A stretch of DNA of 48,363 nt from Streptomyces africanus (GTDB lineage Bacteria > Actinomycetota > Actinomycetes > Streptomycetales > Streptomycetaceae). The translations under genes were made by a program, and so were the position numbers. Under the pieces are notes generated by a model that had not been told where the DNA came from, did not search any database, and was given only the letters and a program-made list of their open reading frames with translations. Positions 17,547 to 26,037 of this stretch are shown one piece after another; within the stretch, counting starts at the first letter, position 1, and every line of letters begins with the position of its first letter. Location of the stretch: NCBI RefSeq assembly GCF_002150735.1, contig NZ_MUKA01000126.1, positions 1 to 48,363 on the forward strand, written 5' to 3'.

Positions 17547-20183
17547 GTGAGCGAGATACCAGCGAAGGCCACGGAGTCCGAGGACCCGTCGGCGGGCGCG
17601 AGGGCGATGGCCGCGGACGGCCTGGCTTCCGCGGTGGGAGGTGCGCTCGCGGCCGACGGGGTGCAGCCCGGGGACGCCATGTGGCAGAGCAGTCCCCCGG
17701 GATCCATCTACGACTACATCAAGGTCGCGTCCTTCTCCATCGGCCCGGACGGGCTGGTCGACCAGTGGAGCCTGCGCGCCGAGCACCTGTTCGGCATCCC
17801 CGCCGAACGCGCCGTCGGCATGGACCCCATCGAGACGTTCATCGACCCGCGCCTGCGCGAGCGGGGCATGCGCAAGATGGCGGAGATCCTCGACGGCCGC
17901 GAGTGGACCGGCGTGGTGCCGTTCCGCATGCCGAAGGGCGCCGAGGGGGAGTGCGGGAACGAGGGGCTCGCCGAGGTGTACGTCATGCCGACGCGCACCG
18001 AGGAGGGCGAGAAGGCTGCCGTCTGCATCGTCGTCGACGTCCGCACGCTGCGCAGCATCGAGACCGACCTCGCCGCCTCGCAGGCCATTTTCGGTCAATC
18101 CCCCTTCGGTTTCCTGCTGATCGACGCCGACCTGCGGGTCCGCCGCGCCAACCACCAGTTCGCATCCGTCTTCGGCGGCGAGCCCGACGACCACCGCGGC
18201 AAGGGCGTCCACGACTACCTCCAGCGCGGCGAGGCCGAGCGGGTCGCCGCCACGCTGCGCCGCGTGCTGGAAACCGGCAACTCCATCACGGACATGCACG
18301 TCACGGGCTTCGTGCCGGGCTCCGACGAGCGCCGCCACTGGTCCGTCAACCTCTATCGCGTGCACAGCGGTTCGGGCCGGCCGATCGGCATCGCCTGGCT
18401 CGGCACGGACATCACCTCGCGCCGCGCCGCCGCCCGCGAGGCCGCCGCCGCCCGCCGCAACCTCGCCCTGCTGAACGAGGCCGGCGCCCGCATCGGCAAC
18501 TCCCTCGACCTGGAGACCACGGCCCGTCAGCTCCTCGACGTCGTCGTGCCCGGCTTCTGCGACCTGGCCACCGTCGACCTCTACCAGGGCCTGCTGGTCG
18601 GCGACGAGACCCCGCCCGGGCTCGCCGACGGCAGCGCCGAACTGCGCCGGGTGGCCTTCGCCAGCGCCGTCTCCGACGCGCCCTTCGCCGGCACCGGCGT
18701 GCCCGTCGCGGTCGGCGCCGTCCACCACTACCCGTTCAACTCGCCCTGCGCGGACGCCCTGCGCACGGCCCGCCCGCAGACCGTCCCCGGCGAGGACGGC
18801 GGCCTGGTGCAGTCCACGCTCGCCGTGCCGATGGTCGCCCACGACACCGTCGTCGGGCTCGTGCAGTTCGCCCGTACCAAGGGCAGCGAGCCGTTCGGCG
18901 ACCGCGACCGGGACCTGGCCGTCGAACTCGCCGCCCGCGCCGCCGTCTGCATCGACAACGCCCGCCTCTACCGGCGCGAGCACGAACGCGCGTTGATACT
19001 GCAACGGTCCCTGCTCCCGCCCGGCGACCCGGAGGCCTCCGGCCTCGACATCGCCTGCCGCTATCTGCCCGGCAACGCCAACACCGGCCGGCCCAGCGAG
19101 GTCGGCGGCGACTGGTTCGACGTCATCGAACTCCCCGGGCACCGCACCGCGCTCGTCGTCGGTGACGTCATGGGCCGTGGCCTGCGCGCCGCCGTCGCCA
19201 TGGGCGAACTCCGCACGGCCGTGCGCACCCTGGCGCAGCTCGACCTGGAACCGGCCGAGGTGCTCTCCCAGTTGGACGAGATCGCCCGCGGCCTCGGCGC
19301 CCCGGGCGGAGTGCAGCAGGCGACCCGGGCGGCCCGCCGCCCCCGGGAGGCGGACCTGTCGGAGGTGTACCTCGCCACCTGCGTCTACGCCGTCTACGAC
19401 TCCGTCACCCGGCGCTGCACCTTCGCCAACGCGGGCCATCTGCCGCCCGTCCTGGTCGAACCGGGCGAGTCGGCCCTGATGCTCGACGTGCCGCCGGGCC
19501 TGCCGCTCGGTGTCGGCGGCGAGCCCTTCGAGGAGGTCGAGGTCGAACTGCCCGAGGGCGCCCTGCTCGCGCTCTACACGGATGGACTGGTCGAAAGCCG
19601 CGACCACCCCCTCGACGAGGGGCTCCAGGCCTTCGTCAGCACCCTCTCCGACCCCACCCAGCCCCTGGAGGACGTGTGCGACCACGTCCTCAACACCCTC
19701 GACACGCATCACGGCGAGGACGACATCGCGTTGCTGATGGCACGTGTACAGGGCCTGCCCACGGAGTCCGTCGGCGACTGGACGCTGCCGCGTGAGCCGC
19801 GCAGCGTGGGCCGGGCCCGCGAGTACGCGCGCGCCCAGCTGCTCAGCTGGGACATGGAACCCCTGGTCGACACCACGGAGCTCCTGGTCAGCGAACTCGT
19901 CACCAACGCCCTGCGCTACGGCGAGGGCGAGATCCGGCTGCGGCTGCTGCTGGACCGCACCCTGGTCTGCGAGGTCTGGGACTCCGGCCTGGTCCAGCCC
20001 CGCCGCCGCCGGGCCCGTGACACGGACGAGGGCGGCCGGGGCCTCCAGCTGGTCGGCCTCCTCAGCGCCGCGTGGGGCTCCCGCCGCACGCCCCGGGGCA
20101 AGACGGTGTGGTTCGAGCTGCCCCTGCCGGGCGGCGACACGAGTCTGACGGACCCGGCGGAGGCACTGCTGAGCCTGTTCTGA
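17547..20183 (+). CDS. PAS-PAS-GAF-PP2C(SpoIIE)-HATPase sensory phosphatase/anti-sigma kinase
   Basis: 878 residues from the GTG at 17547, with GGAGGGG upstream. Domains in order: PAS at about 52-168 (DYIKVASFSIGPDGLVDQWS), a second PAS at about 178-291 (FGFLLIDADLRVRRANHQFA), GAF at about 305-471 and an SpoIIE/PP2C phosphatase at about 495-735. The phosphatase metal-binding acidic residues sit in VGGDWFDVIEL (519-529), VGDVMGRG and HGEDDIALLM. An anti-sigma HATPase follows at about 750-865 (SELVTNALRYG, GRGLQLVG). Such proteins can dephosphorylate an anti-anti-sigma factor and also bind it, in response to a signal sensed by PAS/GAF. The signal is unknown. No transmembrane segment is evident, so it should be cytosolic. 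Confidence 0.9.
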   Translation: MSEIPAKATESEDPSAGARAMAADGLASAVGGALAADGVQPGDAMWQSSPPGSIYDYIKVASFSIGPDGLVDQWSLRAEHLFGIPAERAVGMDPIETFIDPRLRERGMRKMAEILDGREWTGVVPFRMPKGAEGECGNEGLAEVYVMPTRTEEGEKAAVCIVVDVRTLRSIETDLAASQAIFGQSPFGFLLIDADLRVRRANHQFASVFGGEPDDHRGKGVHDYLQRGEAERVAATLRRVLETGNSITDMHVTGFVPGSDERRHWSVNLYRVHSGSGRPIGIAWLGTDITSRRAAAREAAAARRNLALLNEAGARIGNSLDLETTARQLLDVVVPGFCDLATVDLYQGLLVGDETPPGLADGSAELRRVAFASAVSDAPFAGTGVPVAVGAVHHYPFNSPCADALRTARPQTVPGEDGGLVQSTLAVPMVAHDTVVGLVQFARTKGSEPFGDRDRDLAVELAARAAVCIDNARLYRREHERALILQRSLLPPGDPEASGLDIACRYLPGNANTGRPSEVGGDWFDVIELPGHRTALVVGDVMGRGLRAAVAMGELRTAVRTLAQLDLEPAEVLSQLDEIARGLGAPGGVQQATRAARRPREADLSEVYLATCVYAVYDSVTRRCTFANAGHLPPVLVEPGESALMLDVPPGLPLGVGGEPFEEVEVELPEGALLALYTDGLVESRDHPLDEGLQAFVSTLSDPTQPLEDVCDHVLNTLDTHHGEDDIALLMARVQGLPTESVGDWTLPREPRSVGRAREYARAQLLSWDMEPLVDTTELLVSELVTNALRYGEGEIRLRLLLDRTLVCEVWDSGLVQPRRRRARDTDEGGRGLQLVGLLSAAWGSRRTPRGKTVWFELPLPGGDTSLTDPAEALLSLF

Positions 20184-20250
20184 TCGCAACCGAACACCGG
20201 TACGGGTCGTCCTCACCGGCAACACCAACCGCATCACCGGGAGAGACGGC

Positions 20251-21351
20251 ATGGAACGCGTGGAGGAGACGATCCCGGACGAAGCCGAAGCCGAAGCCGA
20301 GGCCGAAGCCGAGGCCGAGGCCGAAAACGAGGCCGAGGTCGCACGCCCGCGCCGCCGCTGGGTCAGACGCGCGGCGCTCGCCCTGCTCCTGGCCCTGTTC
20401 CTGCCCCTCCTGACCGCCGAAACAGCCCTCTACCTCAACCACCAGGGCGACCCCGCACAGGGCACCCACACCAGAAACCGCGACGCCCTCTGGCTCGGCC
20501 ACGCCTGGGTCGACGGTCGCAAGAAGGACGCCGACGTCACCGCCCTGGCCCGCCGCCTGCAAGGCACCGGCATCCGCGACCTGTACGTCCACTCGGGCCC
20601 GCTGGAGCACGACGGCACGCTGCCGAAGTCGGCCTATCCGAAAGCCCGCTGGTTCATCGACGCCGTACACCGGAAACTCCCCGGCGTCCGCGTCCAGGCC
20701 TTCCTCGGCGACGTCCTCGCGACCGAGAGCCCCGACGGCATGCGCCTGGAGAACAAGGACACGCGCGCCGCCGTCCTCCGGTCCGCCCGCCAGATCCTGG
20801 ACACGGGCTACCAAGGCATCCATCTCGATCTGGAGCCCCTCCACTCCGGCGACCGGAACTACCTCACCCTCCTCGACGCCCTGCACCGCGAGACCCGCTC
20901 GCGGGACGTCCCGCTCTCCGTCGCCGCCCACCAGATCGACCCGCTCCCCGCCCTCCACTCCGTCTTCGGGACGTTCACCGGCCACCCCAAGTGGTGGTCG
21001 CAGGAGTTCTTCGGCCAGGTCGCCCGCCGCGTCGACCAGATCGCCGTGATGTCGTACGACACGATGCAGCCCCTGGAGAGCACCTACGGCGGCTACGTCG
21101 CCCAGCAGACCTCCCTCGCCCTGGAGGTCACCCCGCCCTCGACCGACCTGCTGATGGGCCTGCCCTTCTTCCACGAGAACCGCTTCGGCCACTGGAACCA
21201 CGCCGAAACCGTGCCCGCCGCCGTCCGGGGCGTCCGCCTCGGGCTGTCCCGCACGGACGCCGACCGGGCCCGCTTCGGCGTCGCGCTGTACATCGACTTC
21301 GCCGCGACCGAGGCGGACTGGCGTGCGTACGAGGAAGGCTGGGTGCGGTGA
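20251..21351 (+). CDS. Membrane-anchored GH18-like TIM-barrel protein
   Basis: 366 residues. A cytoplasmic low-complexity tract of alternating Glu-Ala (about residues 11-28) and a basic RPRRRWVRRA stretch precede one transmembrane helix (about 38-60), so the bulk is extracytoplasmic. The barrel shows a GH18-style strand-4 motif, GIHLDLEP, with D193 and E195 in the positions of the last D and the acid/base E of DGxDxDxE. The first two Asp positions are replaced (Q188, H191). AVMSYDTMQP is the usual 'SYD' strand-6 motif. It may hydrolyse or merely bind a glycan. Its stop overlaps the start of the phosphotransferase gene (GTGA), implying translational coupling. Confidence 0.7.
   Translation: MERVEETIPDEAEAEAEAEAEAEAENEAEVARPRRRWVRRAALALLLALFLPLLTAETALYLNHQGDPAQGTHTRNRDALWLGHAWVDGRKKDADVTALARRLQGTGIRDLYVHSGPLEHDGTLPKSAYPKARWFIDAVHRKLPGVRVQAFLGDVLATESPDGMRLENKDTRAAVLRSARQILDTGYQGIHLDLEPLHSGDRNYLTLLDALHRETRSRDVPLSVAAHQIDPLPALHSVFGTFTGHPKWWSQEFFGQVARRVDQIAVMSYDTMQPLESTYGGYVAQQTSLALEVTPPSTDLLMGLPFFHENRFGHWNHAETVPAAVRGVRLGLSRTDADRARFGVALYIDFAATEADWRAYEEGWVR
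20282..20337 (+). repeat. GCCGAA/GCCGAG hexamer tract coding (Glu-Ala)n
   Basis: About nine tandem near-identical hexamers of GCCGAA and GCCGAG, with one AACGAG unit, encode the Glu-Ala tract of the GH18-like protein. A unit gain or loss keeps the frame, so length polymorphism between strains is likely. Confidence 0.8.
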
Positions 21352-22442
21352 CCACGAGCCGACGGCACCTCACCCGCACCGGCCTCGCCCCCCTGACCCG
21401 GGCCGCCCTGGGCCCCGGACGCACCCTCACCGGCGTGGAACGCCTGCGCGGCGGCACCAAGAAGGGCGTCTACCGCCTCGTCCTCGACGACGACTCCACG
21501 GCCATCGCCTACGTCTGGTCGGCCGACGAGGACTACTGGGACCAGCCGGAGCCCGACCCCCGGGACGTCTTCTCCCACGGCACCGGCCTAGGGGGTGTCC
21601 GCACAGCCCCGCACAGCCCCCACGGCGCCCGGCACGCGCCCTCGCCGCACCGGACACCGCGGGAACCGCACGGGGCTTTGCGGACACCCCCTAGCCTGTT
21701 CACGGCGGCCCACGACCGCCTGGCCGCCTCCGGCGTGCGCACCCCACACCTGCTGTACGCGGACGCCACGCACACCCGCCTCCCGGCCGACGCGGCCGTC
21801 GTGGAGGACCTGCCCGGCGGCAGCCTGGAGGACGCTCTCGCCAACCCGCGCGAGGCACCCCGGCTCATGGACCGGACGGCGGAGCTCCTCGCCACCCTGC
21901 ACGCCCACACCGGCCCCCGCTTCGGGAAGGTCGCCGTCGTCGACAACGGCGGTTCCTCCCACGGCGTCTCCTGCGAGCAGCGCATCACCGACGGCGCCCT
22001 GCGCTGCCTCGCGGAAGCGGCCCGGCGCGAGCCCCGTGCCGCCGCCGCACACCGGGAACTGGAGGACCTGCTCCACGCCCTGGCCGCCGAGGTCCGCCCC
22101 CGCGACCGCCAGACCCTCATCCACGGCGAACTCGGCCCGGACCACGTCCTGCTCACGTCCGACGGGCAGCCGGCGCTCATCGACATCGAGGGCCTGATGT
22201 ACTTCGACGTGGAGCACGAGCACGTCTTCCTCGAACTCCGCTTCGGCCCCCACTACGACGCCCTGCGCGCCCCGGGCCTGGACGAGGCGCGCCTGCGGCT
22301 CTACCGCCTGTCGATGCACCTCGGCCTGGTCTCGGGCCCGCTGACCCTCATCGAGGGCGACTTCCCGCACCCGGAGCGGATGCGGGACATCGCCGAGCAC
22401 AACCTCCGGCAGGCGCTCAGCCTGCTGAAGAGCGCCTCCTGA
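21348..22442 (+). CDS. Divergent APH/choline-kinase-fold phosphotransferase with in-frame insertion
   Basis: 364 residues from the GTG at 21348, overlapping the upstream stop by 4 bases. The fold is kinase-like: a glycine loop RLRGGTKKGVYRLVL, then a long C-lobe containing LIHGELGPDHVLL and PALIDIEGLMYFDVEHEHVF. Compared with the APH consensus HGDLxxxN, the catalytic Asp is Glu (E261) and the Asn is His (H266), while the metal-binding Asp of the 'IDxE' motif is kept (D279). The strand after the glycine loop reads TAIAYVW, without the usual nucleotide-binding Lys. Residues 81-116 are encoded by a palindromic insertion. Activity is therefore uncertain. It overlaps the convergent sdhB end by 26 bases. 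Confidence 0.75.
   Translation: MTTSRRHLTRTGLAPLTRAALGPGRTLTGVERLRGGTKKGVYRLVLDDDSTAIAYVWSADEDYWDQPEPDPRDVFSHGTGLGGVRTAPHSPHGARHAPSPHRTPREPHGALRTPPSLFTAAHDRLAASGVRTPHLLYADATHTRLPADAAVVEDLPGGSLEDALANPREAPRLMDRTAELLATLHAHTGPRFGKVAVVDNGGSSHGVSCEQRITDGALRCLAEAARREPRAAAAHRELEDLLHALAAEVRPRDRQTLIHGELGPDHVLLTSDGQPALIDIEGLMYFDVEHEHVFLELRFGPHYDALRAPGLDEARLRLYRLSMHLGLVSGPLTLIEGDFPHPERMRDIAEHNLRQALSLLKSAS
21588..21694. mobile_element. MITE-like palindromic element inserted in the phosphotransferase gene
   Basis: The arms 21588-21611 and 21671-21694 are inverted repeats of 24 bases with one mismatch, beginning CTAGGGGGTGTCCGCA and flanked by CTA/CTAG on both sides. The roughly 107-bp unit has no gene of its own. 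In the host frame it codes for a His/Pro/Arg-rich peptide with no stop. It contains a CTA leucine codon, rare in this genome. CTAG ends with 'TA' duplication would fit a non-autonomous derivative of an IS5-type element; that origin is inference. Confidence 0.65.
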
Positions 22443-23193
22443 TCTTGGAGCCCAGCCACACCAGAGGGTCGTACTTGCGGTCGATAGCCCGTTCCTTCAG
22501 GGGGATCAGCGCGTTGTCCGTGATCTTGATGCCCTCCGGGCAGACCTCCGTGCAGCACTTGGTGATGTTGCAGTAGCCCAGGCCGTGCTCGTCCTGGGCG
22601 GTGCTCTTGCGGTCCAGGCCCGATTCCGCCGCCGCGTCCAGCGGATGCATGTCCAGCTCCGCCACCCGCATCAGGAAACGGGGCCCCGCGAACGCCTGCT
22701 TGTTCTCCTCGTGGTCGCGGACCACATGGCAGGTGTCCTGGCACAGGAAGCACTCGATGCACTTGCGGAACTCCTGCGAGCGGTCCACGTCCTCCTGCAT
22801 CATCCGGTACTCGCCCGGGCCGAGATCCGCGGGCGGCACGAATGACGGGACCTCCCTGGCCTTGGCGTAGTTGAAGCCGACGTCGGTGACCAGGTCGCGC
22901 ACGACCGGGAACGCCCGCAGCGGCGTCACCGTGATCGTCTCCTCCCGGTCGAACACCGACATGCGCGTCATGCACATCAGCCGCGGCCGGCCGTTGATCT
23001 CGGCGGAGCACGAACCGCACTTGCCCGCCTTGCAGTTCCAGCGCACGGCGAGATCGGGGGTCTGGGTGGCCTGGAGGCGGTGGATGATGTCGAGCACCAC
23101 CTCGCCGTCGTTCACCTCGACCTCGAAATCCTCCAGGCCGCCGCCCTGCGCATCGCCCCGCCACACCTTGAAGCGGGCCTCGTAGCTGCTCAT
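22417..23193 (-). CDS. sdhB: Succinate dehydrogenase iron-sulfur subunit
   Basis: 258 residues from the ATG at 23193. The [2Fe-2S] cysteines lie in NCKAGKCGSCSAEINGRP and the following MC. The [4Fe-4S] and [3Fe-4S] ligands are in CIECFLCQDTC and CNITKCCTEVCPEGI. The subunit passes electrons from SdhA flavin to the quinone site in the membrane. The ATG overlaps the sdhA stop by 4 bases (ATGA), so it is translationally coupled. Its 3' end overlaps the convergent phosphotransferase gene by 26 bases. Confidence 0.97.
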   Translation of the reverse strand: MSSYEARFKVWRGDAQGGGLEDFEVEVNDGEVVLDIIHRLQATQTPDLAVRWNCKAGKCGSCSAEINGRPRLMCMTRMSVFDREETITVTPLRAFPVVRDLVTDVGFNYAKAREVPSFVPPADLGPGEYRMMQEDVDRSQEFRKCIECFLCQDTCHVVRDHEENKQAFAGPRFLMRVAELDMHPLDAAAESGLDRKSTAQDEHGLGYCNITKCCTEVCPEGIKITDNALIPLKERAIDRKYDPLVWLGSKIRRRSSAG

Positions 23194-25130
23194 TCGTACA
23201 GCTCCTCTTCGGCCAGGTACTTGACCAGCTCCTCCTTGTCGAAAAGGGCGAGCAGGTCGGCACGGACGGGTTCGGTGGTCTCGCGGGTGAGGGTGATCTG
23301 GCCGCGGACCGGGTCCGTGGCCGCCGGCCCGCCCGTCGGGTCGGTCAGCGCGCACAGCAGGTTGATCCGGCGCCACTTGCGGTCCATGCCCGGATGGTCC
23401 TCGCGGGTGTGCCCGCCGCGCGACTCGGTGCGCTCCAGCGCGGCCCGCGCCACGCACTCGCTGACCAGGAGCATGTTCCTGAGGTCCAGGGCGAGGTGCC
23501 AGCCCGGGTTGAACTGCCGGTGCCCCTCGACCCCGGCCCGGCGGGCCCGTGACCGCAGCTCGCCCAGCTTCTCCAGGGCCTGCTTCATCTCCGGCTCGCG
23601 GCGGATGATGCCGACCAGGTCGTTCATCGTCTGCTGGAGTTCCTGGTGCAGGGTGTAGGGGTTCTCCGGCGGGCCGCCCTTCGGCTCCTCGATCTGAGCC
23701 TCGGCGGAGAAGGGCCGCAGGGCCTCGGCGGCGGCGGAGTCGATCTGACCGTCGTCCACGACGGGCCGCGCCCCGGCCGGCCCCGCCGCGTACTCGGCCG
23801 CGTGCCAGCCCGCCCGGCGCCCGAACACCAGCAGGTCGGACAGCGAGTTGCCGCCGAGCCGGTTGGAGCCGTGCATGCCGCCGGCCACCTCACCGGCCGC
23901 GAACAGCCCCGGCACCCCGCGGGCCGCCGCCGTGTCGGACTCGACCGCGACCCCGCCCATCACGTAGTGGCAGGTGGGCCCGACCTCCATCGCCTCCGCC
24001 GTGATGTCGACATCCGCCAGCTCCTTGAACTGGTGGTACATCGACGGCAGCCGCCGCTTGATCACCTCGGCGGGCATCCGGGTCGACACGTCGAGGAACA
24101 CGCCCCCGTGCGGGGAGCCGCGCCCCTCCTTCACCTCGGAGTTGATCGCCCGCGCGACCTCGTCGCGGGGGAGCAGCTCGGGGGGACGCCGGTTGTGGTC
24201 CGGGTCGTCGTACCAGCGGTCGGCCTCGTCCTCGGTCTCGGCGTACTTGTCCTTGAAGACGTCGGGGATGTAGTCGAACATGAACCGCTTGCCTTCGGAG
24301 TTGCGCAGCACCCCGCCGTCGCCGCGCACCGACTCGGTGACGAGGATGCCCTTCACCGACGGGGGCCAGACCATGCCCGTCGGGTGGAACTGCACGAACT
24401 CCATGTTCAGCAGGGGAGCGCCCGCGAGGAGGGCCAGCGCGTGGCCGTCGCCGGTGTACTCCCACGAGTTCGACGTCACCTTGAAGGACTTGCCGATGCC
24501 GCCCGTCGCGATCACCACGGCGGGTGCCTCCAGGACGAAGAAGCGGCCCGACTCGCGCTCGTAGGCGAAGACGCCCGAGACACGGTCGTCCTCTTTCAGC
24601 ACCCGGGTGACCGTGCACTCCTGGAAGACCTTCAGCCGGGACTCGTAGTCGCCGGTCTCCTTGAAGTCCTCCTGCTGGAGCGCGACGATCTTCTGCTGGA
24701 GGGTGCGGATCAGCTCCAGGCCCGTGCGGTCGCCGACGTGGGCGAGGCGCGGGTACTCGTGGCCGCCGAAGTTGCGCTGGGAGATCCGGCCGTCCTTGGT
24801 GCGGTCGAACAGCGCCCCCCAGGTCTCCAGCTCCCACACCCGCTGCGGCGCCTCCTGCGCGTGCAGCTCGGCCATCCGCCACTGGTTGAGGAACTTGCCG
24901 CCGCGCATGGTGTCGCGGAAGTGGACCCGCCAGTTGTCGTTCTCATTGGCGTTGGCCATCGCCGCCGCGATGCCGCCCTCGGCCATCACCGTGTGCGCCT
25001 TGCCGAACAGCGACTTGCAGATCACGGCCGTACGGGCGCCCCGCTCGCGGGCCTCGATGGCGGCGCGCAGTCCGGCGCCGCCCGCCCCCACCACGACGAC
25101 GTCCCACTCCTGCCGGTCGACCACGGACAT
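23190..25130 (-). CDS. sdhA: Succinate dehydrogenase flavoprotein subunit
   Basis: 646 residues. The Rossmann FAD motif is VVVVGAGGAGLRAA (11-24). The covalent FAD attachment histidine is H46 in KAHTVMAEGG. The substrate site includes the HPTGM block after EFVQF, the GSNRLGGNSL block and the ELRSRARRAGVEGH region. It oxidises succinate to fumarate in the TCA cycle, at the inner face of the membrane. It starts 16 bases downstream of the membrane anchor gene and overlaps sdhB. The length and pattern match the actinobacterial Sdh1-type enzyme. Confidence 0.97.
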   Translation of the reverse strand: MSVVDRQEWDVVVVGAGGAGLRAAIEARERGARTAVICKSLFGKAHTVMAEGGIAAAMANANENDNWRVHFRDTMRGGKFLNQWRMAELHAQEAPQRVWELETWGALFDRTKDGRISQRNFGGHEYPRLAHVGDRTGLELIRTLQQKIVALQQEDFKETGDYESRLKVFQECTVTRVLKEDDRVSGVFAYERESGRFFVLEAPAVVIATGGIGKSFKVTSNSWEYTGDGHALALLAGAPLLNMEFVQFHPTGMVWPPSVKGILVTESVRGDGGVLRNSEGKRFMFDYIPDVFKDKYAETEDEADRWYDDPDHNRRPPELLPRDEVARAINSEVKEGRGSPHGGVFLDVSTRMPAEVIKRRLPSMYHQFKELADVDITAEAMEVGPTCHYVMGGVAVESDTAAARGVPGLFAAGEVAGGMHGSNRLGGNSLSDLLVFGRRAGWHAAEYAAGPAGARPVVDDGQIDSAAAEALRPFSAEAQIEEPKGGPPENPYTLHQELQQTMNDLVGIIRREPEMKQALEKLGELRSRARRAGVEGHRQFNPGWHLALDLRNMLLVSECVARAALERTESRGGHTREDHPGMDRKWRRINLLCALTDPTGGPAATDPVRGQITLTRETTEPVRADLLALFDKEELVKYLAEEELYE

Positions 25131-25146
25131 CAGAACGCACCCCTCA

Positions 25147-25983
25147 TCAGAAGAACCGCGGATCGTCGAAGGCTCCGGACGCGACCAGGTAGACGTAGAA
25201 GTCGGCGAGCGCCACGGTCACCAGCGACGCCCAGGCGAGCTGCATGTGCCGGGCGTTGAGCTTCCCCGCCCACTGCCACATCCGGTAGCGCACGGGATGC
25301 TTGGAGAAGTGCTTGAGCTTGCCGCCGACGATGTGCCGGCACGAGTGGCAGGAGATCGTGTACGCCCAGATCAGCACGATGTTGACCAGGAACACGAGCG
25401 TGCCGAGGCCCATGTGGCCCCACGCGTAGTGCTCGTCGCGGAAGGCGAGCACGGTGTCGTAGGTGAGGATCCCGGCGACGACGATCGCGGCGTAGAAGAA
25501 GTACCGGTGGATGTTCTGCAGCACCAGCGGGAAGCGGGTCTCGCCCGTGTACTTCTGGTGCGGCTCGGCCACCGCGCAGGCCGGCGGGGACGCCCAGAAG
25601 CCCCGGTAGTAGGCCTTGCGGTAGTAGTAGCAGGTCAGCCGGAAGCCGAGCGGGAAGATCAGGATGATGATCGCGGGGGAGATCCCCCACCAGCTGCCGA
25701 AGATCTCCCAGTTCGGGCCGGCCCTCATCGGCTCGCAGCGCTCCGCCAGGCACGGCGAGTAGAACGGCGAGACGTACGGCGCCGCGTAGTAGTCGGCGTC
25801 GGCGAAGGCCCGCCACGTCGAGTAGACGATGAAGGCCAGCAGGCCCGCGACCGTGCCGGCCGGGGCCAGCCACCAGCGGTCGGTGCGCAGGTGTGGGGCG
25901 GCGATCGCGGCGCGCGTACCCGCCCGTACGCCGCCTCTTCGGGGATGGGGTTCTGTGGCGGGAGGTTCCGTACCAGTGGCCAC
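25147..25983 (-). CDS. sdhC: Succinate dehydrogenase membrane anchor subunit (single cytochrome b-type)
   Basis: 278 residues from a GTG at 25983. About five hydrophobic segments are visible: LAPAGTVAGLLAFIVYSTW, ISPAIIILIFPLGFRLTCYYY, YFFYAAIVVAGILTYDTVLAF, GLGTLVFLVNIVLIWAYTIS and MQLAWASLVTVALADFYVYL. Histidines in NIHRYFF, GHMGLG and CHSCRH are candidates for two haem ligands. Only one anchor gene is present and no separate SdhD, as in the single-anchor class of actinobacterial SDH. It lies between the small upstream gene and sdhA in one operon. Confidence 0.9.
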   Translation of the reverse strand: MATGTEPPATEPHPRRGGVRAGTRAAIAAPHLRTDRWWLAPAGTVAGLLAFIVYSTWRAFADADYYAAPYVSPFYSPCLAERCEPMRAGPNWEIFGSWWGISPAIIILIFPLGFRLTCYYYRKAYYRGFWASPPACAVAEPHQKYTGETRFPLVLQNIHRYFFYAAIVVAGILTYDTVLAFRDEHYAWGHMGLGTLVFLVNIVLIWAYTISCHSCRHIVGGKLKHFSKHPVRYRMWQWAGKLNARHMQLAWASLVTVALADFYVYLVASGAFDDPRFF

Positions 25984-26037
25984 GTGACGACTCCGGTCGG
26001 GTTCGGGGGAGGTGCCGGTCGCTCGACGCCCTCCCGG

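Noticed and set aside
17388..20252. A 954-codon open frame on the minus strand opposite the PAS/PP2C gene
   Set aside because: It is a GC-rich shadow: no recognisable domain, compositionally biased translation, and exactly opposite a well-supported multidomain gene.
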